Shown here one piece after another: positions 26,846-35,092 of a stretch of 64,000 bases of DNA. The stretch spans positions 1 to 64,000 of the forward strand of contig CAYYLZ010000006.1 in NCBI GenBank assembly GCA_964472725.1, written 5' to 3'. Made by a program: the position numbers and the translations under genes. Under the pieces are notes generated by a model that saw only the letters and a program-made list of their open reading frames with translations, made no database searches and was not told where the DNA came from. Numbering within the stretch: position 1 is the first letter of the stretch; every line of letters begins with the position of its first letter. The stretch is from RGIG6375 sp964472725. GTDB lineage: Bacteria; Bacillota; Clostridia; Oscillospirales; Oscillospiraceae.

Positions 26846-28120
26846 ATGATAGAAATATTCCGCGCCAAGTCCGGCGCTGAAAATGATATAGCCGAGGCAC
26901 TGCGCCGCAGAAAGGGCGCGGTGAACGAGAAAATCAACAAAATAGCCGCCGATATTATGGTGGACGTGCGGGAGAACGGCTACGCAGCCGTGGAAAAATA
27001 CTCCCTGCAGCTGGACGGCGCCGCGCCCCGTGAAATAGGCAGGGACGAGCTGGAAGCCGCAATGGCGCGCTGCGACCCCAAGCTGGTGGCTGCCATGAAG
27101 CGCTCTGCGGAGAATATCCGCGCCTATCAGGAGCAGCTGCTGCCCAAAACAAAAATTTGGGAGACCGAAGCGGGCACGCTCGGTCAGATAGTCCGCGGCC
27201 TTACCCGCGTGGGCATCTATGTGCCCGGCGGCGCGGCGGCCTACCCCTCCTCCGTTCTTATGAACGCCGTTCCCGCAAGAGTTGCGGGCGTGGAGGAGAT
27301 AATAATGGTCACACCTCCCACCAAGAACCTTAACGACGCCGTTATGGCAGCCGCCCTTATCGCAGGCGTAGACCGCGTCATCGCCGTTGGCGGAGCGCAG
27401 GCGGTAGCCGCCCTTACCTACGGTGCGGGCTTTATCCCTCGAGTGGATAAGCTGGTTGGCCCCGGCAACGCATACGTAGCCGCCGCAAAGCGCCTTGCTT
27501 TCGGTGAGCTGGATATAGACATGGTGGCAGGCCCCTCCGAGGTGTTGGTAATGGCCGACGAAAGCGCAAACCCCGTTTACGCCGCCGCCGATATGCTTTC
27601 CCAGGCGGAGCATGACCCCCTTGCCGCCGCCGTGCTGGTGACGGATTCGGAAAAAACCGCCAAGGCTGTCGCCGCCGAGCTTGAGCGGCAGACGGGCTAC
27701 CTTGAGCGCTCGGAGACAATCGAAAGCTCCCTGCGTGACTACGGCGCAATAATTATCTGCGAGGATATGACCGCCGCGGCGCAGATGGCAAACGACGTCG
27801 CCCCGGAGCATCTTGAAATACTCACCGCCAAGCCCCAGGAAGTGCTGCCTCTTATAAAGAACGCAGGCGCTATTTTCGTAGGCGAAAACTCCCCCGAGCC
27901 TTTGGGCGATTACATGGCAGGCCCCTCCCACGTCCTGCCTACCTCCGGCACCGCGAGATTCTTCTCACCCCTTTCCGTGGACAGCTTCCTGAAGAAAACC
28001 AGCCTGATCGGCTATAAGAGGGAGGCGCTGGAGGCCATACATGAGGATATAATCCTCTTCGCTGAGGCGGAGGGACTTACCGCCCACGCCAATTCCATAA
28101 AGGTACGATTTGAAAAGTAA
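26846..28120 (+). CDS. hisD: Histidinol dehydrogenase
   Basis: A 424-residue zinc enzyme that oxidises L-histidinol to histidine in two NAD-dependent steps, the end of the pathway. Visible are VPGGAAAYPSSVLMNAVPA near 131, KLVGPGNAYVAAAKR near 206, DMVAGPSEVLV and SQAEHDP (Zn ligands) near 254, and EPLGDYMAGPSHVLPTSGTAR near 353. RBS GGAGG is eight bases upstream. It is separated from hisG by a repeat-bearing gap of about 170 bases. Confidence 0.96.
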   Translation: MIEIFRAKSGAENDIAEALRRRKGAVNEKINKIAADIMVDVRENGYAAVEKYSLQLDGAAPREIGRDELEAAMARCDPKLVAAMKRSAENIRAYQEQLLPKTKIWETEAGTLGQIVRGLTRVGIYVPGGAAAYPSSVLMNAVPARVAGVEEIIMVTPPTKNLNDAVMAAALIAGVDRVIAVGGAQAVAALTYGAGFIPRVDKLVGPGNAYVAAAKRLAFGELDIDMVAGPSEVLVMADESANPVYAAADMLSQAEHDPLAAAVLVTDSEKTAKAVAAELERQTGYLERSETIESSLRDYGAIIICEDMTAAAQMANDVAPEHLEILTAKPQEVLPLIKNAGAIFVGENSPEPLGDYMAGPSHVLPTSGTARFFSPLSVDSFLKKTSLIGYKREALEAIHEDIILFAEAEGLTAHANSIKVRFEK

Positions 28121-28133
28121 GGAGGCGCTGAAT

Positions 28134-28712
28134 ATGCGCGAAGCTAAAATAAGCCGCAAGACCAAGGAAACCGATATTGAACTGACTCTCTGCCTGGACG
28201 GCGGCGAGGTGCTCGTTGACACCGGTATCGGCTTCTTTGACCACATGCTCAACGCCATGTTTTTCTACGCGGGCTTCGGTGCGGTTCTGAAGGTGCGCGG
28301 AGACCTTGAGGTGGACGGACATCACACCGTTGAGGACACCGGTATCGCCATCGGACAGGCCATCAAAGCTGCCTACGGGGATAAAAAGGGCATAGTGCGC
28401 TTTGCCCATAAGTACGTTCCAATGGACGAAGCCCTCTGCTTTACAGCGCTGGATTTCAGCGGCAGAGAATTTCACGTTTTCAATGCGCCCATGCCTCAGG
28501 AGATTATCGGCGGCTACGATTCCTGCCTTACCGAGGAGTTCATGCGTGCGCTGGCCTTCAATGCGGGCATAACCCTCCATCAGCGCTGCGAGTACGGCAA
28601 TAACGCTCACCACGTTACCGAGGCTCTGTTCAAGTCCCTCGGCCTTGCCATGAAGGAAGCCCTCCGCGTTGAGGGCGACGCAGTTGTTTCCACGAAAGGC
28701 GTGTTAGTGTGA
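28134..28712 (+). CDS. hisB: Imidazoleglycerol-phosphate dehydratase
   Basis: A 192-residue monofunctional HisB, without the phosphatase domain of the enterobacterial fusion. It dehydrates imidazoleglycerol phosphate to imidazoleacetol phosphate. The metal-binding histidine motifs are DTGIGFFDHMLNAM near 40 and DGHHTVEDTGIAIG near 63, and again at HHVTEALFKSLGLA near 161. ATG 28134 lies eight bases after AAGGAGG; an in-frame TTG at 28110 lies upstream of that site and is rejected. Confidence 0.95.
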   Translation: MREAKISRKTKETDIELTLCLDGGEVLVDTGIGFFDHMLNAMFFYAGFGAVLKVRGDLEVDGHHTVEDTGIAIGQAIKAAYGDKKGIVRFAHKYVPMDEALCFTALDFSGREFHVFNAPMPQEIIGGYDSCLTEEFMRALAFNAGITLHQRCEYGNNAHHVTEALFKSLGLAMKEALRVEGDAVVSTKGVLV

Positions 28713-29317
28713 ACAGAATAGGCATAATTGACTACGGCGCGGGCAACCTGATGAGCGTTGCCAACGCGCTGAAATATCTGGGCATAGACAGCGTTATCAG
28801 CAGGGAGAAGTCCGTCCTTGAGGACTGCTCCCGCCTTATCCTGCCCGGAGTAGGTGCGTTCCCTTACGCTATGGACAGCCTTGAAGCCGCCGGGCTTACG
28901 GATTTCATAAGACAGCAGGCGGAGAAAAAGCCACTGCTGGGCATCTGCCTGGGTATGCAGATGCTCTTCGACTCCGGCGAGGAGCTGGAGCACCGTGAGG
29001 GCCTTGGCCTTATTCCCGGCTATGTGGATAAGATAGATACCCCGCTGAAGCTGCCTGCCATCGGCTGGAATTCCCTCAGCTTTAAAAACGATTGCCCCAT
29101 GCTGCGCGGCCTCGAGGAGGGCGCTTACGTGTACTTTGTCCACAGCTTCTGCGGCCACGTTAAGGAGCGGGAGCACCTTGCCGCAAGCACCGATTACGGC
29201 ACCGAGGTCACCGCGCTGGTTTGGCGTGATTACGTCTATGGCGCTCAGTTCCACCCGGAAAAGAGTGGCGAAACAGGACTTCAGATGCTGAAAAACTTTT
29301 GGGAGCTGACAGATTGA
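28709..29317 (+). CDS. hisH: Imidazole glycerol phosphate synthase, glutamine amidotransferase subunit
   Basis: A 202-residue class I glutaminase that supplies ammonia to HisF. The catalytic nucleophile is in LLGICLGMQMLF near 73-84 (Cys in GICLG), and the His/Glu pair is in AQFHPEKSGETG near 180. It starts with GTG 28709, overlapping the hisB stop (GTGA), and its own stop overlaps the hisA start. Confidence 0.95.
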   Translation: MNRIGIIDYGAGNLMSVANALKYLGIDSVISREKSVLEDCSRLILPGVGAFPYAMDSLEAAGLTDFIRQQAEKKPLLGICLGMQMLFDSGEELEHREGLGLIPGYVDKIDTPLKLPAIGWNSLSFKNDCPMLRGLEEGAYVYFVHSFCGHVKEREHLAASTDYGTEVTALVWRDYVYGAQFHPEKSGETGLQMLKNFWELTD

Positions 29318-30036
29318 TGTATATTCTTCCTGCGATAGATTTGAAGGACGGCCGCTGCGTGCGGCTTTATAAGGGCGACTTCGACACCGTTCATAAGGTG
29401 GCGGAGGATCCGCTGGCGGTTGCCAACCTATTCAAGACGGCGGGCGCGGAGATAATGCACGTTGTCGACCTTGACGGCGCAAAATCCGGTGAACGTAAAA
29501 ATGCGGAAATAGTACGCAGCCTTTGCGAAAATTCCGGTCTTAAGGTAGAGCTGGGCGGCGGTCTGCGCTCCATGGCCGACCTTGAGGAAATGGATAAGTT
29601 GGGCGTGTGGCGCATGATAATCGGCTCTGCCGCCGTTTCCGACCCCGACTTCGTTGCCGCTGCCGTGGCGCGCTTCGGTTCGGAGCGAATCGCCGTGGGC
29701 ATCGATGCCCTGGACGGACGTGTCCGTATCCACGGCTGGGTGGAGGACAGTGGCGTGGACGCCTACAAGTTCGCTGAAAAAATGGCCGCGCTGGGCGCGG
29801 GCACCATTATCTTCACCGATATTTCCCGCGACGGGACCCTCGCCGGCCCTCCCATAGCCGAGCTAAAACGGCTCTGCGCCGGTATAAGCTGCGGCATCGT
29901 TGCCAGCGGCGGCGTTTCCGGCATTGAGGATATAGCCGCCATCAAAAACTGCGGCGCGGCGGGAGCCATCATTGGCAAAGCCTTCTATGCCGGTGCCATC
30001 GACCTCGCCGAAGCCGTTAAATTAGCGGCGGGGTAA
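29317..30036 (+). CDS. hisA: ProFAR isomerase (phosphoribosylformimino-AICAR ribotide isomerase)
   Basis: A 239-residue TIM barrel that opens the ribose ring in step four of histidine synthesis. It starts YILPAIDLKDGRCVRLYKGDF, has MHVVDLDGAKSG near 45, VELGGGLRSM near 76 and FTDISRDGTLAGP near 165; the two Asp residues (DLKDG, DISRDG) are the catalytic acids. ATG 29317 overlaps the hisH TGA. Confidence 0.95.
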   Translation: MYILPAIDLKDGRCVRLYKGDFDTVHKVAEDPLAVANLFKTAGAEIMHVVDLDGAKSGERKNAEIVRSLCENSGLKVELGGGLRSMADLEEMDKLGVWRMIIGSAAVSDPDFVAAAVARFGSERIAVGIDALDGRVRIHGWVEDSGVDAYKFAEKMAALGAGTIIFTDISRDGTLAGPPIAELKRLCAGISCGIVASGGVSGIEDIAAIKNCGAAGAIIGKAFYAGAIDLAEAVKLAAG

Positions 30037-30040
30037 AAAT

Positions 30041-30090
30041 AACCTTCTCCTTGAGGAGAAGGGGGGCGGAAGCGGTGGATGAGGTGCAGA
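30041..30090. repeat. Partial cruciform repeat between hisA and hisF
   Basis: CCTTCTCCTTGAGGAGAAGG hairpin followed by CGGAAGCGGTGGATGAGGTG, the same subtype as the inverted copy at 33130. It sits within an operon, so it would be transcribed. The hisF ribosome binding site lies 40 bases further on. Confidence 0.65.
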
Positions 30091-30141
30091 TAATCGGCAA
30101 GCAAAAGTGTTTGCGTGTTGCACTGCGAAAGGAGCATAAAT

Positions 30142-30897
30142 ATGCTTGCAAAGAGAATTATTCCCTGCCTTGACGTTAAGGACGGCAGGGTGGTCAAGGG
30201 TGTGAACTTCGTGGGTCTGCGTGACGCAGGCGACCCCGTGGAGCTTGCAGCCCATTACAGCGCCATGGGCGCTGACGAAATAGTGTTTTTGGATATAACC
30301 GCCACCCACGAGGGGCGTAAGACCGTGGTGGATATGCTGCGCCGCACCGCCGAGCGCGTGTTCGTGCCGCTGGCAGTAGGCGGCGGTATCCGCAGCGTAG
30401 ATGATTTCACCGAGCTGCTGCGTGCCGGTGCGGATAAGATATCCGTCAATTCCGCCGCAGTGCGTGACCCGGAGCTTATTTCCCGCGCCGCCGAGAAGTT
30501 CGGCAGCCAGTGCGTGGTAGTCGCCATCGACGGCAAGCGCCGTGAGGACGGCGGCTTCGAGGTGGTCATAAACGGCGGCCGTGTGTGGACGGGACTGGAC
30601 GTAGTCCAGTGGGCGAAGAAGGCCGAGAGCCTCGGCGCGGGCGAAATACTGCTCACCTCCATGGACGCCGACGGCACCAAGGCGGGCTTCGACCTTGAGA
30701 TGACAAAGGCCGTCACCGAGGCGGTGAACATTCCCGTTATCGCCAGCGGCGGCTGCGGCAGCCTTGAGCACTTCGCCGAAGCCTTCACCGAAGCTAACGC
30801 CGACGCGGCGCTGGCAGCCAGCCTGTTCCATTACGGCGAGCTGAGCATATCCGAGGTAAAGGACTATCTGCGCGGCAGAAATATTCCCGTGAGGTGA
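30142..30897 (+). CDS. hisF: Imidazole glycerol phosphate synthase cyclase subunit
   Basis: A 251-residue TIM barrel that uses HisH-derived ammonia to make imidazoleglycerol phosphate and AICAR. Signature segments are RIIPCLDVKDGRVVKGVNF at the start, LAVGGGIRSVDDF near 80, DKISVNSAAV near 98 and LTSMDADGTKAGFDLE near 170; both catalytic Asp are kept. ATG 30142 follows AAAGGAGC; a longer in-frame start at 30115 lacks a site. Confidence 0.96.
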   Translation: MLAKRIIPCLDVKDGRVVKGVNFVGLRDAGDPVELAAHYSAMGADEIVFLDITATHEGRKTVVDMLRRTAERVFVPLAVGGGIRSVDDFTELLRAGADKISVNSAAVRDPELISRAAEKFGSQCVVVAIDGKRREDGGFEVVINGGRVWTGLDVVQWAKKAESLGAGEILLTSMDADGTKAGFDLEMTKAVTEAVNIPVIASGGCGSLEHFAEAFTEANADAALAASLFHYGELSISEVKDYLRGRNIPVR

Positions 30898-30900
30898 ACC

Positions 30901-31224
30901 ATGGAGCTTACCGAACTTTTCAAAAAATCCGAGCTTATCCCCGTCATCATTCAGGACGAGGAAACGAAAGATGTGCTCATGCTGGGCTTCACCAATCTTG
31001 AAGCGGTGCAGCTTACGCTGAAAACCAAAACCGCCTGGTTCTGGAGCCGCAGCCGTGGTGAGCTTTGGAATAAGGGCGAGACCTCCGGCAACTTCCTGCA
31101 CGTGGTGGAGGTGCGCACCGACTGCGACACCGATACCCTGCTCTATATCTGCCGTCCCGACGGCCCTACCTGCCATACAGGCGAGCGCAGCTGCTTTTTC
31201 CGTAAAATAGAAATGGAGGACTGA
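30901..31224 (+). CDS. hisI: Phosphoribosyl-AMP cyclohydrolase
   Basis: A 107-residue monofunctional HisI that opens the adenine ring of PR-AMP. It has WFWSRSRGELWNKGETSGN near 46 and the zinc-binding cysteines in RTDCDTDTLLYIC near 73 and GPTCHTGERSC near 88. The pyrophosphohydrolase is a separate gene two bases downstream, unlike the HisIE fusion of many bacteria. Confidence 0.95.
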   Translation: MELTELFKKSELIPVIIQDEETKDVLMLGFTNLEAVQLTLKTKTAWFWSRSRGELWNKGETSGNFLHVVEVRTDCDTDTLLYICRPDGPTCHTGERSCFFRKIEMED

Positions 31225-31226
31225 AA

Positions 31227-31550
31227 ATGGACGCTTTTGAGGCTCTTTACGCCACGGTCATAGACCGCAAGGAGAACCCCAGCGAGGGCTCTTATACCCG
31301 TTATCTTTTCGATAAGGGACTGGATAAGATACTCAAAAAGGTGGGCGAGGAATGTGCCGAGACCATCATAGCCGCCAAGAACGGCGATAACGGCGAGACC
31401 GTTTACGAGATTGCCGACCTGTTCTATCATGTAATGGTGCTCATGGCAGCCTCGGGGATAACCCTCGACGAGGTGAAAGCCGAGCTTGCCGCGCGCAGCG
31501 AGAAAAGCGGCAACCTGAAGGAGTTCCACGTAACAGACAAAAATACTTAA
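31227..31550 (+). CDS. hisE: Phosphoribosyl-ATP pyrophosphatase
   Basis: A 107-residue MazG-like all-alpha hydrolase that removes pyrophosphate from PR-ATP. It has SYTRYLFDKGLDKILKKVGEE near 22 and the metal-binding EECAETIIAAKN plus YEIADLFYHVMVLM acidic residues. It ends the his operon. hisC and a histidinol-phosphatase are not in the window, so they must lie elsewhere if the pathway is complete. Confidence 0.94.
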   Translation: MDAFEALYATVIDRKENPSEGSYTRYLFDKGLDKILKKVGEECAETIIAAKNGDNGETVYEIADLFYHVMVLMAASGITLDEVKAELAARSEKSGNLKEFHVTDKNT

Positions 31551-31570
31551 AATAAAAGAAAAGCGTAAGA

Positions 31571-31635
31571 CTCATTGCAAAATTCGCCCCAAAAGGCGGC
31601 TGAAACGGTTTGAAAGCGATTAATTTTGCAATGAG
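31571..31635. promoter_or_regulatory. 14-bp inverted repeat upstream of the citrate synthase promoter
   Basis: CTCATTGCAAAATT (31571-31584) and AATTTTGCAATGAG (31622-31635) are perfect complements with a 37-base loop, which itself contains a CGCC/GGCG mini-hairpin. It ends three bases before the -35. It could terminate the his transcript poorly (no T-run) or bind a regulator. Confidence 0.45.
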
Positions 31636-31637
31636 CC

Positions 31638-31666
31638 TTGACTTTTGCTGCAAAATGTTGTATCGT
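31638..31666 (+). promoter_or_regulatory. Citrate synthase promoter
   Basis: TTGACT (31638-31643), 17-base spacer, TATCGT (31661-31666). Transcription would start near 31673, which excludes the longer in-frame start at 31638 and supports ATG 31698. Confidence 0.55.
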
Positions 31667-31697
31667 AAATCCCACACGCAAGGAAAGGGTGACACTG

Positions 31698-33086
31698 ATG
31701 GCATATACGACTATGGGAGAGGACGCTCTGGTAGTTAACACCAAGAGCTTCATGGAAACTCATGCGGCAGAGTATGAAAAGAACAGCTATGTTGAGCCAA
31801 AATACTATGAATCCGAGCGCATAAAGCGCGGCCTGCGAAATTCGGACGGCACCGGCGTTCTTGTCGGCGTTACGAAGATCGGTAACGTACAGGGTTATAC
31901 CATGGGCGACGACGGTGAGCGTATCCCCCAGGAAGGTCACCTTTACTATCGCGGTATTGATGTCAACGACCTTATAGCCGGCTTCCTTGCCGAGGATCGT
32001 TTCGGCTTTGAGGAAACGGCATATCTTATCCTTTTCGGTCAGCTGCCCTCGGCTCAGCAGCTGGCGGATTTCAAGGAGCTGCTCAATAAATGGAGCGAGC
32101 TGCCCCGTGGCTTCTCTGAGGATATGATACTCCGCGCGCCCAGCCCCGATATAATGAACAAGCTTGCCCGCTCTGTGCTGGCCCTTTATTCCTACGACTC
32201 TGAGCCCGAGGACAAGAGCCTCGAGTCCGAGCTTTTCAAGGCCACCCGCCTTGTAGCCCGCGCGCCTATGATAGTGGCTCATGCTTACGCCGTTAAGCGC
32301 CATTATTACGACCGTGAGGGTCTTTACCTCCACCATTCCCAGCCCGATATGGGCATCGCGGAAAACTTCCTGTATTCCATTCGTCGCGATAATTCCTTCA
32401 CCCGCGAGGAAGCGAAGCTTCTCGACCTCTGCCTTGTGCTCCACGCCGAGCACGGCGGTGGTAACAATTCCGCCTTCGCCTGCCGTGCGGTAACCTCCTC
32501 CGGCACGGATATGTATTCCGCCATCGCGGCGGCCGTAGGATCTCTGAAAGGCCCCCGCCACGGCGGCGCAAATATTCAGGTCAGCAATATGTTTGCCCAT
32601 ATCAAGGAGGATGTAAAGGATTGGAAGGACGACGATGAGATAAAGCGGGAGCTGCGCCGTATTCTCCGCGGTGACGCAGGCGACGGCAGCGGCCTTATCT
32701 ACGGCATGGGACACGCGGTCTATACCCTCTCCGACCCCCGCGCGGTCATTCTGCGCCGTTTTGCCCGCAACGTTGCGGAGATGAAGGGACGAGTTGACGA
32801 GCTGGAGCTTATCGAGGCCGTGGAGCGTTTGTCTCCCAGCGTGTTCTTCTCCGAGAAGGATAATGACAAAGTCATCTGCGCCAATGTTGACCTCTATTCC
32901 GGCTTCGTTTACGATATGCTGGGTATCCCCGAGGAGCTGTTCACTCCCCTGTTCGCCACCGCAAGAATGGTCGGCTGGTGCGCCCACCGAATTGAGGAGA
33001 TAAATAATCCACGCAACCGCATCATGCGCCCTGCCTTCCGCAGCGTAGGCAAAAAAACACCCTATACTCCGCTGGGCGAAAGATAA
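31698..33086 (+). CDS. Citrate synthase
   Basis: A 462-residue type of citrate synthase common in Clostridia, condensing oxaloacetate and acetyl-CoA; here probably feeding 2-oxoglutarate and glutamate synthesis. Catalytic segments are LHAEHGGGNNSAFACR near 252 (His), GSLKGPRHGGANIQV near 282 (His) and FVYDMLGIPEELFTPLFA with Asp near 405. The N-terminal 60 residues precede the core domain. RBS AAAGGGTGA, spaced eight from ATG. No aconitase or isocitrate dehydrogenase is adjacent. Confidence 0.93.
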   Translation: MAYTTMGEDALVVNTKSFMETHAAEYEKNSYVEPKYYESERIKRGLRNSDGTGVLVGVTKIGNVQGYTMGDDGERIPQEGHLYYRGIDVNDLIAGFLAEDRFGFEETAYLILFGQLPSAQQLADFKELLNKWSELPRGFSEDMILRAPSPDIMNKLARSVLALYSYDSEPEDKSLESELFKATRLVARAPMIVAHAYAVKRHYYDREGLYLHHSQPDMGIAENFLYSIRRDNSFTREEAKLLDLCLVLHAEHGGGNNSAFACRAVTSSGTDMYSAIAAAVGSLKGPRHGGANIQVSNMFAHIKEDVKDWKDDDEIKRELRRILRGDAGDGSGLIYGMGHAVYTLSDPRAVILRRFARNVAEMKGRVDELELIEAVERLSPSVFFSEKDNDKVICANVDLYSGFVYDMLGIPEELFTPLFATARMVGWCAHRIEEINNPRNRIMRPAFRSVGKKTPYTPLGER

Positions 33087-33095
33087 ATAATTTGG

Positions 33096-33125
33096 CCGCA
33101 CCGGCTTTATGTCGGTGCGGTCTTT
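33096..33125 (+). terminator. Citrate synthase terminator
   Basis: CCGCACCG (33096-33103) pairs with CGGTGCGG (33113-33120), followed by TCTTT. Confidence 0.7.
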
Positions 33126-33129
33126 GCAT

Positions 33130-33240
33130 GATGAGGTGGTCGATCCGGTACAGCGACGCAGATTGGCAATAAAATCGGTGCGCTGCACACACCTCATCCA
33201 CCGCAAGCGGTCCCCCTTTCCCTCAAGGGGAAGGCTAACC
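33130..33240. repeat. Inverted copy of the cruciform repeat
   Basis: GATGAGGTG at the left and CACCTCATCCACCGC with the CCTTTCCCTCAAGGGGAAGG arm at the right match, on the opposite strand, the element between hisA and hisF at 30041. Confidence 0.65.
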
Positions 33241-33292
33241 CTTTTTCGCATTCTGCGTCGCTTGTTACGGCGCAAAATGTAAAACATATTCG

Positions 33293-33424
33293 TAGGGAAC
33301 AGCCTGCCTGTTCCGTTTTTATGTTACTGCGGTAGCAAATCCAACAAGCGGCAGGGGCACGCCCCTGCCCTACGGTGTTGATTAGAGTTTGTTCATGAAC
33401 ATAGGGCTGAGGCGCGCCTCAGCC
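33293..33424. repeat. Three GTAGGG-tagged palindromes in a row
   Basis: GTAG-GGAACAG-N5-CTGTTCC (33293-33314), GGCAGGGGC-AC-GCCCCTGCC-CTAC (33350-33373) and TAGG-GGCTGAGGC-GC-GCCTCAGCC (33403-33424). The stems differ in sequence but each is self-complementary. No gene is visible in the 510-base gap 33087-33599. Confidence 0.65.
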
Positions 33425-33465
33425 GCCACTATAGCAGCAACAACCAACGATACAACCTAAAAGTT

Positions 33466-33507
33466 TTGTCACTGCGAGGAGCGAAGCGACGTGGCAATCT
33501 CCGGCGT
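33466..33507. repeat. GTCACTGCGAGGAGCGAAGC-type intergenic repeat
   Basis: A GC-rich unit beginning TGTCACTGCGAGGAGCGAAG and ending GGCAATCTCCGG. It is related in wording to the TCATTCTGAGCGGAGCGAAG unit at 43822, and similar phrases recur across gut Clostridia. Confidence 0.5.
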
Positions 33508-33599
33508 TGGTTTAACTGCTCGCCATAGTTTTTGAAAACATGGAACAAAATTACAAAAACAACGTCTAATAAACATAAACCCATAAAGGAGGTACTCCC

Positions 33600-34979
33600 A
33601 TGAAGCGTGTTATTGCGATCATACTTGCCCTTGCTTGTGCCCTTTCCGCAGGCTGTGCGAAAATCGAGAAAACGGACGATATGAATGATAGTGTGCCCGA
33701 CTACCTCTGCCTTGCGGAGGCAGTTTATCCCGAAATGGCGCCCTATCCCAACGAGATGGACTATTTCACCGAGGAAAATTACGACCCCGACGGCTTCGAC
33801 AGGGTCTATACCGCATGGCGGGAAGATAAGATGGCTCAGCGTGACCAGTACGAGGGCTACCGTGAGGGACTTGACGGCTTCTTTTCGGCAAGCATACAGG
33901 AGTATCTGAGCGACACCGACGGCAAAAACCGCGCTTATTCGCCCCTGAATGTTTTCATGGCGCTGGCGATGCTGGCCGAGATAACCGACGGCGAGAGCCG
34001 GGGGCAGATACTCCGGCTTCTCGGCAAGACCGATATTGAGGAGCTACGCAAGCAGGCCAAGGCTATATGGAACGCCAATTACAGTGACGACGGAGCACTG
34101 ACGAGCGTTATGGCAGGCTCCGTGTGGCTCAATGAGGACGTAAGCTTCGTGCAGGAGACCATGGACAGTCTCGCCGCCAACTATTACGCTTCCTCCTTCC
34201 GTGGCACTATGGGTTCGACGGAGTTTAATAGGGCTCTGCAGGATTGGCTCAACGAGCAGACCGGCGGCCTGCTGAAGGATCAGGCTGCCAATGTGGAAAT
34301 GGCTCCGGAAACCATTCTCGCCCTTGCCACCACCGTATATTTCCGCGCAAAGTGGTCAAGTGAGTTCAATGAAAACAACACCACCGAGGGACTTTTCCAC
34401 CTGCCCACCGCTGACGGCGAGAGCGTTACCGTGGACTTCATGCATAAGTCCGGCAGCAGACATTACTACTGGGGCGATAAATTCTCCTCCGTTTCCCTCG
34501 GCTTTGAGGGCGGCGGCAGTATGAAGTTCATTCTCCCCGACGAGGGCGTTTCTGTGGACGAGCTGCTGGCTGACGGCGAGGCCATGGAGTTTATGCTCAG
34601 CCGTGAGGGCTGGGATAATTCCAAGTATCTTATCGTAAATATGTCCGTACCCAAGTTTGACGTAGTCTCCGATATAGACTTGGGCGCTGGCCTTAAGAAC
34701 ATGGGCGTTACCGATGTGTTCAACCCCAAGGTTTCCGATTTCACTCCCATGACAACAGACATGAGCGGTATATCCGTTTCCGCTGCCAAGCACGCCGCCC
34801 GTGTCACCATTGACGAGGAGGGCTGTACCGCCGCGGCCTATACCGTTATGATGGCAGCCGGCGGCGCCATGCCTCCCGAGGAAGAGGTGGACTTCGTGCT
34901 GGACAGACCTTTCCTGTTCGTCCTTACCTCCATTGACGGCCTGCCCCTCTTCACAGGCGTTGTAAATAACCCTGCGTAA
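33600..34979 (+). CDS. Lipoprotein serpin (serine protease inhibitor)
   Basis: A 459-residue protein with a lipoprotein signal (lipobox SAGC, Cys19) and a full serpin fold from about 95 on. Marks are AYSPLNVFMALAMLAE near 117, LATTVYFRAKWSSEF near 241 and the end LDRPFLFVLTS near 434. The reactive-centre loop has an inhibitory-type hinge, EEGCTAAA at 406-413 (P17-P10), with Cys instead of the usual Thr at P14. Counting 17 residues, and aligning the following MPP with the antitrypsin IPP, puts the scissile bond at Gly422-Ala423. It would trap a serine protease at the cell surface. Ribosome binding site AAAGGAGG. Confidence 0.92.
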   Translation: MKRVIAIILALACALSAGCAKIEKTDDMNDSVPDYLCLAEAVYPEMAPYPNEMDYFTEENYDPDGFDRVYTAWREDKMAQRDQYEGYREGLDGFFSASIQEYLSDTDGKNRAYSPLNVFMALAMLAEITDGESRGQILRLLGKTDIEELRKQAKAIWNANYSDDGALTSVMAGSVWLNEDVSFVQETMDSLAANYYASSFRGTMGSTEFNRALQDWLNEQTGGLLKDQAANVEMAPETILALATTVYFRAKWSSEFNENNTTEGLFHLPTADGESVTVDFMHKSGSRHYYWGDKFSSVSLGFEGGGSMKFILPDEGVSVDELLADGEAMEFMLSREGWDNSKYLIVNMSVPKFDVVSDIDLGAGLKNMGVTDVFNPKVSDFTPMTTDMSGISVSAAKHAARVTIDEEGCTAAAYTVMMAAGGAMPPEEEVDFVLDRPFLFVLTSIDGLPLFTGVVNNPA

Positions 34980-34987
34980 AATTATAG

Positions 34988-35023
34988 CACCGCCATCGCT
35001 CTTACGGGCGATGGCGGTGTTTT
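34988..35023 (+). terminator. Serpin terminator
   Basis: CACCGCCATCGC (34988-34999) pairs with GCGATGGCGGTG (35008-35019), then TTTT. Confidence 0.85.
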
Positions 35024-35092
35024 CGCACTATTGCCTTTTTGAACACAAGGGTATATACTTGTATCAAATCAAAATGAACGGTGGGTCATGTC

